DNA of 12,615 bases from SHAN690 sp040905305 (GTDB lineage Bacteria; Bacteroidota; Bacteroidia; Flavobacteriales_G; Salibacteraceae). The number at the start of each line of letters is the position of its first letter. Within the stretch, counting starts at the first letter, position 1. The notes beneath the pieces are model-generated. The model was not told the DNA's origin. It saw nothing but the letters and a program-made list of their open reading frames with translations, and ran no database searches. The translations under genes and the position numbers were made by a program. The stretch spans positions 1-12,615 of the forward strand of contig JBBDRU010000018.1 in NCBI GenBank assembly GCA_040905305.1, written 5' to 3'. Shown in pieces: positions 6,679 through 12,615 of the stretch.

Positions 6679-8732
6679 GTCTTTTTACTGTAATATTCGT
6701 GCAATGCGTATTGGGAGCGAATATCCTTTTTATTACCGTCTTTAACAACAATATATTCTCCTGTCGGCTGAAGTCTATGAGCTTTGGTATTGTCTGATAA
6801 CTGAATTTCAAGGATTTCATCGATCTCTTTGCGCAGGGCTGGATCATAAATAGGACATGTAACTTCAATACGTCTATCTAAGTTTCGAACCATCCAATCT
6901 GCGCTGCTTATGTAGTACAAAGGCTCACCACCATTGCAAAATACATAGCACCTCGCGTGTTCCAAATAACGATCAATGATGCTGATCACTTCTATGTTCT
7001 CACTCATTTTAGGCACTCCAGGAACTAAAGAGCATATTCCTCTGACGATAAGCTTTATCTCCACACCTGCGGTGCTCGCCTGGTAGAGCTTCAGAATCAA
7101 CCCTTTATCAACAAGGCTATTAAGCTTAAGCTTAATGAATGCCGACTTCCCGGCCTTAGCATTTTTAATCTCTTTATTAATTAACCGTACCAGTCTATTT
7201 CTCAAATAGAAAGGGGACAGAATTAAATGCTTAAAGCGATAATTTGGCCAAATAGCATTTTCGAAAAGGTCAAAAACTTTATGAATTTCACTTGTGAGTG
7301 AACGATTAGCGGTCAACAAAGAGAAGTCACTATAAGCACCTGCAGTACCTTCATGAAAGTTACCCGTGCCGATTTGGGCATAATATTGATTTTGCCCCGC
7401 TTCTTTCCGGGTGATTAACAGAATTTTACCGTGAACCTTCATCCCAGGAAAACCAAAGAATACTTTCACTCCTTCATCCTCCAAAACATTTGACCAATAG
7501 ATGTTATTCTCTTCATCAAATCTTGCCTGCAACTCTAAAACAACAATTACTTTTTTTCCATTTCTGGAAGCATTGATGAGTGCGTTTATTATTTTACTGC
7601 GGGAGGCAACTCGATAGAGACAAACTCGAATCGATCGAACATCGGGATCCAGAGCAGCTTCTTTAAGGAACTCTATTATATGATTAAACGACTGATAGGG
7701 ATAATGCAGTAAAACGTCTTTACGCTTAATAGCAGTAAAGTAACTTTCAATTTTATCCAAAAATGGATGTCTGTTTGAATGTAGTTTTTCATAATAGGCA
7801 GACTTTAACGGCAACTTTGGAAAAGACATCAAGTCTTTTAGGTTATGGTATCGACCACCAGGGATAAACGCGTCTTCATCTGTAGTCAAAGACATTTTTT
7901 TTGTAAGGTACTTTTGCATTTCCCTTGGCATACTGGCATCAAAGACAAACCTAACTGGAGCTCCTCGTTTTCGCTGCTTCAAACTTTTCCTCATCTTCTC
8001 CAGATAACTTTTAGAAATGTCATTGTCTAAGTCAAGCTCTGCATCACGGGTGATTTTAAAAGTGTATGCACCAACAGATATGGGTTTAAAAACACTAAAA
8101 ACCTCATTCAGGCTAAAACGAATAACATCGTCAAGAATAATAATGTATCGATTGCCATTTTCTTCAGGCAAGCTGATAAACCTCGGCAATGAGGAGGGAA
8201 TTTCTATTAAAGCGTACTGACTGGTTTTCTTCTTTTTGGAGTCGGATATAAGAACCGCTGCCAAATAAATCGCTTTATCTCTCAAATGAGGAAATGATTT
8301 CACCTGGTCGAGCATGATTGGCGAAATAACCGGATCAACTTCTTCCTCATAATAATTTCGCACGAACTCCTTTTGACCCTCGTTTAGTTCCTGTTCATTC
8401 AGTAGGAAGATATTCTGGGTTTGAAGCTCTTCAATGATCTCCCTGTATGTGCTTTCATATTGGAGCTGTTGCCTGATAGTAATTCGTTGAATTTGAGCCA
8501 GAATATCTCTCGGATCATCATCAGTGGCTTCTATTTTTTCATTTAGAGCTGCCCAACGTTTGACAGACGCAACCCTTACCCTGAAAAATTCATCTCGATT
8601 ATTTGAGAATATGCCTAAAAATCTGAGGCGTTCGAGAAGAGGAACCGTTTGATCTGAGGCTTCATTGAGCACTCTTTCATTAAACGCTAACCAGCTGATT
8701 TCGCGGTTGATGATTTCGTTTTTTTTCGCCAT
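6675..8732 (-). CDS. ppk1: Polyphosphate kinase 1
   Basis: This 685-residue enzyme polymerises the gamma-phosphate of ATP into inorganic polyphosphate, reversibly, usually at the inner membrane. The start MAKKNEIINREISWLAFNER is typical. The N-domain FSNNRDEFF (42-50) has the nucleotide-binding Asn near 45, and LLHYPYQSF (341-349) opens the catalytic C-domains. YRVA (Arg374), KVHGKILLI (His434, equivalent to the autophosphorylated histidine of the E. coli enzyme), GTGNFHEGTA (455-464) and YLEHARCYVF (His592, second conserved histidine) follow. All expected catalytic residues are present and the length is normal. It is the first gene of the leftward ppk1-ppx-receiver operon. The promoter should lie in 8733-8952. 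A TACCTTCG at 8755-8748 on this strand is one base off the TAnnTTTG element, which is too weak to call. Confidence 0.96.
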   Translation of the reverse strand: MAKKNEIINREISWLAFNERVLNEASDQTVPLLERLRFLGIFSNNRDEFFRVRVASVKRWAALNEKIEATDDDPRDILAQIQRITIRQQLQYESTYREIIEELQTQNIFLLNEQELNEGQKEFVRNYYEEEVDPVISPIMLDQVKSFPHLRDKAIYLAAVLISDSKKKKTSQYALIEIPSSLPRFISLPEENGNRYIIILDDVIRFSLNEVFSVFKPISVGAYTFKITRDAELDLDNDISKSYLEKMRKSLKQRKRGAPVRFVFDASMPREMQKYLTKKMSLTTDEDAFIPGGRYHNLKDLMSFPKLPLKSAYYEKLHSNRHPFLDKIESYFTAIKRKDVLLHYPYQSFNHIIEFLKEAALDPDVRSIRVCLYRVASRSKIINALINASRNGKKVIVVLELQARFDEENNIYWSNVLEDEGVKVFFGFPGMKVHGKILLITRKEAGQNQYYAQIGTGNFHEGTAGAYSDFSLLTANRSLTSEIHKVFDLFENAIWPNYRFKHLILSPFYLRNRLVRLINKEIKNAKAGKSAFIKLKLNSLVDKGLILKLYQASTAGVEIKLIVRGICSLVPGVPKMSENIEVISIIDRYLEHARCYVFCNGGEPLYYISSADWMVRNLDRRIEVTCPIYDPALRKEIDEILEIQLSDNTKAHRLQPTGEYIVVKDGNKKDIRSQYALHEYYSKKT

Positions 8733-8952
8733 GTATTTTGAATAGAACGAAGGTAATGCCTATGATGCAGGGTTAATCACATTACTGTAGTGCATTTAAC
8801 AATCTCTTCATACAGATAGAACAATTAGGTAACCTTTCCATAGCCGTTTTTCGTTGAAAACTCTGTTGATAAGGATTGGATACACCGCACGAATCCCGCT
8901 AAAATTAAGGGTTACATTTGGATTACACAATTGAAACGACCTTAATAACGCA
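8733..8952. other. Divergent intergenic region between ppk1 and the 181-residue protein gene
   Basis: This 220-nt stretch is the largest non-coding region in the window and should carry the promoters of both flanking genes. On the + strand a TAnnTTTG element lies at 8913-8920. For the ppk1 side no clean element is visible. I see no tRNA-like fold, no perfect direct or long inverted repeats, and no recognisable Pho-box-like repeats that might tie ppk1 to phosphate starvation. A leftward 87-codon frame (9071-8808) crosses it but reads antisense into the neighbouring gene and resembles no protein. Confidence 0.6.
8913..8920 (+). promoter_or_regulatory. Candidate Bacteroidota -7 promoter element (TACATTTG)
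   Basis: TACATTTG is an exact fit to the TAnnTTTG -7 consensus of Bacteroidota primary-sigma promoters. It lies 32 nt before the ATG at 8953, leaving room for a short leader. No clear TTG -33 element is seen at the expected distance (the nearest TTG, at 8876-8878, is too far upstream), so the call rests on one element only. Confidence 0.4.
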
Positions 8953-9498
8953 ATGTTTACGATATTCAAGAAGAAAAAAATCACTGAAGACCAGCTTGCA
9001 AACTTCTTTGTAAACACAACATTACAATTGGTTGAAGAAGGTTTCAAAGATGTTGCCGAAATCATCAACAATGATGCTGAGTTTTTAATTCAACCACAGG
9101 TTTCTGAAGAAGATTTTGATCGATTTCTCTTGGTGGTTATCGCTGGAAACATGAAGCTTATGAATGCTCACTTTGAATCGGTTAAAGATGTACGCATAGC
9201 TGAGAAGATCTATAGAAAATTAGCCAAAGCATTGGGAGTTGAACCGATGGTTTTGAAAGAGACTATCAATAAATATCAGTCATGGATGAGCAGAATCAAT
9301 CATCCTTCTAAGAACACCTTATATGCCATGTCTAAAGGAGTGTTCTTTAAATATGAATTGAATCAATTTCAAAAGGATTATTTCAGGAATATGAACACGC
9401 CAAATCCAATTTTCCTAAAACGATTAGATGAAATTGTAAGTCAATTTATCTTCGACTGGTCTGAAATTAAAGATAACTATCGTGTTTCTGAAAGTTGA
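8953..9498 (+). CDS. Conserved-looking helical protein of unknown function
   Basis: This is a 181-residue protein that I do not recognise. It opens with MFTIFKKKK, a short basic amphipathic start and not a signal peptide, and continues as predicted alpha-helices with a high content of Lys, Glu, Asp and Phe. No transmembrane segment, cysteine cluster, metal site or nucleotide-binding motif is visible. A tryptophan-containing segment (KYQSWMSRINHPSKN, about 108-122) and FFKYELNQFQKDYF (about 131-144) look like the most constrained parts. It is probably cytosolic, possibly membrane-associated through the basic N-terminus. It is transcribed away from ppk1 from a shared intergenic region, with a TAnnTTTG element 32 nt ahead. 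Its stop lies 1 nt from the stop of the convergent oxidase gene. Sensible codon use and a strong ATG support a real gene. Confidence 0.75.
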   Translation: MFTIFKKKKITEDQLANFFVNTTLQLVEEGFKDVAEIINNDAEFLIQPQVSEEDFDRFLLVVIAGNMKLMNAHFESVKDVRIAEKIYRKLAKALGVEPMVLKETINKYQSWMSRINHPSKNTLYAMSKGVFFKYELNQFQKDYFRNMNTPNPIFLKRLDEIVSQFIFDWSEIKDNYRVSES

Positions 9499-9499
9499 T

Positions 9500-10717
9500 T
9501 TACTTTAGGTTAAAATAACCTTCCGCCATTTTTCTCACTTCATCACCAATCGACAGGCAGGCCGTTGCAGCCGGACTTGGAGCGTTTAGTACATGAATTC
9601 CATTGTCTTTATATTCAATTTTAAAGTCATCGATCATTTCTCCGTGATTGCTCAAGGCCATTGCTCTTACTCCTGCTCTTTCTTCTCCAAGGTCTTCCAT
9701 TTGCAAATCAGGAATTAATCGCTGAAGGGTTTGAAGGAATAGTTTTTTGGAAAATGATCTTCTGTATTCATCCAGGCCATATTTCCAATGCCTGGCAAAA
9801 AACTTCCATGTGCCGATTTGCATAAGTGCATCGGAGGTATCCTTAAAATCGAAATCGGTTTTAGAGTAGCCTTCACGCTTAAAAACAAACACAGCATTTG
9901 GCCCACACTCAACTTCACCATCGATCATTCTTGTAAAATGCACACCTAAAAAAGGAAACTCAGGATTAGGAACAGGATAGATTAAATGCTTGACTTTATG
10001 CTTTGCCTCTTCCTTTAGCACAAAGTAATCTCCACGAAATCCGAGAATTGACATATCAAGATGCACATTTGCTTTTTTAGCAAGTCGGTCTGCTTGCAAC
10101 CCTCCACAATAGATCACATATTTTGCATGGATTAAACCTCTTGAAGTTTTAAGTACAGTAATCTCTCCTTCCCTACTCACTTCCTTCACTTCGTGATCTA
10201 GAAATATTTTAGAACCTGCCTCACCCAACTCAAGAAGTTCTCCCAGTTTTAATGTGGTAGCGGTGTAATCAATAATACCCGTACACCCAACCCTGAGACC
10301 CGAAACTCCAGAACAAAACGGTTCAATTTCTTTGATTTGACTCTGGTTGATTACCTCAACATCCTCAACTTTATTGTCTAATGCTCTTTGATGAATTCTA
10401 TCTAGGCTTTTTAACTCCGACCGATCAGTAGCAACGACTATTTTGCCACAAATGTCATGAGGAATGTTGTGTGTTTTCGCAAAAGCCACCAATGCCCTTC
10501 TTCCTTCTACACAGGTTTTGGCCTTGGCAGATCCGGGTTTATAATAAATACCAGAATGAATTACCCCTGAGTTATTACCCGTTTGATGGGCTGCCAACTT
10601 TTTCTCCTTCTCAATTAAGGCAATAGAGTTCTTTGGAAATGCCTCTTGTAGCTTATAGGCTGTAGCCACTCCCACTATTCCACCGCCAACCACCGCTATA
10701 TCGAATGATGCAATCAC
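9500..10717 (-). CDS. lhgO: L-2-hydroxyglutarate oxidase (FAD-dependent, DAO family)
   Basis: This 405-residue flavoprotein is expected to oxidise L-2-hydroxyglutarate to 2-oxoglutarate, passing electrons to oxygen or to the quinone pool. The N-terminal Rossmann dinucleotide motif is VVGGGIVG (9-16), with Glu36 as the ribose-binding acid (LIEKE). The LhgO/L2HGDH signature block HQTGNNSGVIHSGIYY is at 44-59 and includes the histidine region linked to flavin and substrate binding. FRGDYFVL (227-234), YPVPNPEFPFLGVHFT (247-262) and the C-terminal NAPSPAATACLSIG (378-391) are also typical. The first codon is GTG at 10717; no ATG lies between it and the FAD motif. It follows the MFS gene by 21 nt, so cotranscription is likely. 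Older annotations of this family often read 'hydroxyglutarate oxidase YgaF'. Confidence 0.92.
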   Translation of the reverse strand: MIASFDIAVVGGGIVGVATAYKLQEAFPKNSIALIEKEKKLAAHQTGNNSGVIHSGIYYKPGSAKAKTCVEGRRALVAFAKTHNIPHDICGKIVVATDRSELKSLDRIHQRALDNKVEDVEVINQSQIKEIEPFCSGVSGLRVGCTGIIDYTATTLKLGELLELGEAGSKIFLDHEVKEVSREGEITVLKTSRGLIHAKYVIYCGGLQADRLAKKANVHLDMSILGFRGDYFVLKEEAKHKVKHLIYPVPNPEFPFLGVHFTRMIDGEVECGPNAVFVFKREGYSKTDFDFKDTSDALMQIGTWKFFARHWKYGLDEYRRSFSKKLFLQTLQRLIPDLQMEDLGEERAGVRAMALSNHGEMIDDFKIEYKDNGIHVLNAPSPAATACLSIGDEVRKMAEGYFNLK

Positions 10718-10738
10718 TTATTTCTTGTTTAAGCGAAG

Positions 10739-12040
10739 TTAATGTTTCATAGGGTTTATGGAATCTTCTCTTTTGACCATAAATAAAAGAAAGAGCCCCA
10801 CAATAAAAAACAACATCAATACTAAAGCCGAATTACGCATGCTATCTGTCACTCCCTCAATAAAACTAAAGAAAAAGGTACCAACGACAATGCCCAACTT
10901 CTCCAACACATCGTAAAAACTAAAGTAAGAAGCATGATCCTGAGTTTCTGGAAGCATTTTGGAATATGTAGAACGAGATAAGGCCTGAACTCCGCCCATC
11001 ACTAACCCCACAACTGCTGCTAAAATATAAAAATGAAGGGGTGTTTGAATAAAGTATGCTGAAGCACATACAAAAATCCAGACCACCAGAGCTGTTCCTA
11101 ATACAGGGATATTACCCAATCGTTTTGATGATTTAGCAAATAAATAAGCACCTAAAATAGCGATGAATTGAATAATAAGCACGCTAATAATCAACCCCGT
11201 ATCACCTTGACCTTGCCAATCAACTTCTTTTTTTGCAAATAAAACCGCCATAAGCATTACTGTTTGAACACCCATGCTATAAACAAAAAATGAACGTAAA
11301 AATCTTCTCAAATTCATCAAGTAACCTAGTTCTCTCCACACTTTTTGAAGTTCCTGATAGCCTCTCAAGAATAAATCTTTTTTTGGCACTTTCTTACCGA
11401 AAACATTATTAGGCAGATGAGCATAGGTAACTTGCGCAAAACCACTCCACCAAATCGCAACCGCCAAAAAAGCATATCTAACAGGCATTGTCTCTGTCTG
11501 AATTAGTATCAAAATACCGATTAGAAGAAGTGCACTTCCGAAGTAACCATATGCAAATCCTTGCGCACTCACTTTGTCATGTAGTCTGGCATCTGCAATT
11601 TCAGGTAAAAAGGCATTGTAAAAGACCAAACTACTCCAAAACCCAATGCTCGCCAGCAGCACAAAGAACATTGACAACTCAAGATAATCAGGGCTAAAAA
11701 AAAACAACAATGCACATCCAAAAGACCCCAGATAACAGAAGAACTGTAAGAACTTCTTTTTACTACCTGAATAGTCGGCAATACCTGAAAGAATTGGTGA
11801 CAATGCACTTACTAAAAGAAAGGAAAAAGAAAATACATAACCATACAGTTCCGTATTAATAAAGTCAAACCCAAAAAATAAAACCCTATCATTTATTTCA
11901 CCGTTAGGAAGTTGCGAAGAAGTGACCTTTTGAAAAAAAATGGGAAAAATAGCCGTAGTAATAACTAAAGGATAAGCAGAATTAGCCCAATCGTAAAAGG
12001 CCCAAGCTCGAATTGTTTTCGGATTATTCTTGACTATCAT
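10739..12040 (-). CDS. MFS transporter of the UMF1 (Atg22-like) family
   Basis: This 433-residue integral membrane protein has about 12 hydrophobic segments. The start region RAWAFYDWANSAYPLVITT (11-29) is the hallmark of the UMF1/vacuole-effluxer family. A loop 2-3 MFS motif is seen at GIADYSGSKKKF (86-97), a long cytoplasmic middle loop at about 208-250, and the second family signature GGVQALSRSTYSKMLPE at 349-365 followed by FSFYDVLEKLG (373-383). The yeast relative Atg22 exports amino acids from the vacuole; the substrate of bacterial members is unknown. ATG 12040 is chosen over the TTG at 12070, because the latter lies inside the upstream hairpin and would add unrelated residues. It sits directly upstream of the L-2-hydroxyglutarate oxidase gene. 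A link to organic-acid or amino-acid transport is therefore possible but unproven. Confidence 0.9.
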   Translation of the reverse strand: MIVKNNPKTIRAWAFYDWANSAYPLVITTAIFPIFFQKVTSSQLPNGEINDRVLFFGFDFINTELYGYVFSFSFLLVSALSPILSGIADYSGSKKKFLQFFCYLGSFGCALLFFFSPDYLELSMFFVLLASIGFWSSLVFYNAFLPEIADARLHDKVSAQGFAYGYFGSALLLIGILILIQTETMPVRYAFLAVAIWWSGFAQVTYAHLPNNVFGKKVPKKDLFLRGYQELQKVWRELGYLMNLRRFLRSFFVYSMGVQTVMLMAVLFAKKEVDWQGQGDTGLIISVLIIQFIAILGAYLFAKSSKRLGNIPVLGTALVVWIFVCASAYFIQTPLHFYILAAVVGLVMGGVQALSRSTYSKMLPETQDHASYFSFYDVLEKLGIVVGTFFFSFIEGVTDSMRNSALVLMLFFIVGLFLLFMVKREDSINPMKH

Positions 12041-12057
12041 TTTAACAGAGCGAAAAT

Positions 12058-12087
12058 AGAAAAGCCCCAATAGCTTGAGGCTTTTCT
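12058..12087 (-). terminator. Rho-independent-type hairpin after the OmpA-domain gene
   Basis: The arms AGAAAAGCC (12058-12066) and GGCTTTTCT (12079-12087) pair perfectly over 9 bp. After one C/A mismatch, CAA and TTG add 3 more pairs around a TAGC tetraloop. Read leftward, the hairpin is followed by ATTTTCGC, a short T-rich run, so it fits termination of the OmpA-domain gene whose stop is 21 nt upstream. The A-rich and T-rich arm ends could also let it act in the opposite direction. It ends only 17 nt before the MFS start codon. Confidence 0.65.
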
Positions 12088-12108
12088 AAAATGATATCAT
12101 CAACAATG

Positions 12109-12615
12109 TTATTCCGTACTAATTACTTCAAAAACCACCCTTCTGTTTTGCGCTTGACCTGAGACCGATGCATCATCTGTAGAAGGCTCAAAATCCTGAA
12201 CTCCTACTACAAGCAACTTCTTCTCATAGGCACCATTTTCTATCAGGGCATCCCTCACCGCTTCCGCGCGCTGTAAACTAACATCACCTGTAACCTTAAC
12301 TTCCTCGATTGGGTCAGTATGACCAGTAATTTTGATTTTATAGCTAGGATTGTTTTCTAACATAGATGCCACTTTTTTAACGTCTTTCATGGCTTTCTCA
12401 TTTATGGCAGAACTCATAGCGTCAAAATAAATTCTTGTCATTTCAATATCTTCAGTGACGTCTACCTCCATATCAGAGCTCACTTCTTTTGAGTAAACCA
12501 CCTGTAATGCGCTTCCACTTGCGTCTAACTCGCACTTACATTCATCAAGACCTGCCATATTTATGACCGAAACGTCATCGATGTAATAATATGCCCCTCT
12601 GACTTGCTGACCAAT
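12109..12615 (-). CDS. C-terminal part of a large OmpA-domain envelope protein (5' end outside the window)
   Basis: The frame is open from the right edge and ends at TAA 12111-12109, giving the last 168 residues. An internal ATG at 12558 is not needed as a start, because the sequence before it (GQQVRGAYYYIDDVSVIN) is coherent. That segment looks like the last strands of a jelly-roll, carbohydrate-binding-like domain common in Bacteroidota surface proteins. A short Cys-containing linker (ECKCEL) leads into an OmpA C-terminal domain of about 100 residues. Within it are IYFDAMSS (about 62-69), ITGHTD (about 96-101) with the peptidoglycan-contacting Asp, SLQRAEAVRDAL (about 113-124), and AQNRRVVFEV (about 155-164) with the conserved Arg. 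The protein is therefore expected to reach the periplasm and grip peptidoglycan. A hairpin terminator follows 21 nt after the stop. Confidence 0.85.
   Translation of the reverse strand: MGQQVRGAYYYIDDVSVINMAGLDECKCELDASGSALQVVYSKEVSSDMEVDVTEDIEMTRIYFDAMSSAINEKAMKDVKKVASMLENNPSYKIKITGHTDPIEEVKVTGDVSLQRAEAVRDALIENGAYEKKLLVVGVQDFEPSTDDASVSGQAQNRRVVFEVISTE

Noticed and set aside
8808..9071. A leftward 87-codon frame in the ppk1 intergenic region
   Set aside because: It runs antisense into the 181-residue gene by 119 nt, has no motif, and looks like a shadow frame.
12041..12070. TTG-initiated 10-residue extension of the MFS protein
   Set aside because: It would start inside the terminator hairpin, and the family-typical N-terminus begins at the ATG at 12040.
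1..12615. Search for defence systems, CRISPR arrays, transposons and phage genes
   Set aside because: There are no regularly spaced repeats, no transposase- or integrase-like proteins and no terminal inverted repeats. All recognised genes are metabolic, envelope or signalling.

Overview
This AT-rich window most likely comes from a member of the Bacteroidota, probably a free-living or marine Flavobacteriales-like organism. The supporting signs are a TAnnTTTG-type promoter element, weak or absent Shine-Dalgarno sequences, a Bacteroidota-style PPK1 followed by a short PPX, and a C-terminal OmpA domain preceded by a YYYIDDVSV-type segment. Finer taxonomy cannot be settled from the sequence alone. 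The window holds eleven complete protein genes, one partial gene at each edge, and almost no non-coding DNA. I see no tRNA, rRNA, CRISPR array or insertion sequence.

Left block, + strand (1-5253): five tightly packed genes. They encode the C-terminal end of a multi-pass membrane protein, an exported amidohydrolase-3 lipoprotein, a secreted CAP/SCP-domain protein, a long-chain acyl-CoA ligase, and a small outer-membrane beta-barrel protein. Three of the four junctions overlap (by 4, 14 and 32 nt), so most of the block probably forms one transcript with an envelope or lipid theme.

Middle block, - strand (8732 down to 5258): a polyphosphate operon. ppk1 (synthesis) overlaps ppx (breakdown) at ATGATGA. 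Eleven nt after ppx comes a single-domain response regulator whose C-terminus is a hydrophobic helix. This membrane-tailed receiver in a polyphosphate operon is the most unusual item in the window.

The 220-nt gap 8733-8952 is the only sizeable intergenic region and serves as a divergent promoter region. To its right, on the + strand, is an unrecognised 181-residue helical protein. Its stop codon lies 1 nt from the stop of the convergent L-2-hydroxyglutarate oxidase gene.

Right block, - strand (12615 down to 9500): the C-terminal part of a large OmpA-domain envelope protein, a hairpin terminator, a UMF1/Atg22-like MFS transporter, and the L-2-hydroxyglutarate oxidase (lhgO-type). The last two genes are 21 nt apart and probably cotranscribed. 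Apart from the membrane-tailed receiver beside ppk1-ppx, the content is ordinary chromosomal housekeeping and envelope material. I found no defence system or mobile element.
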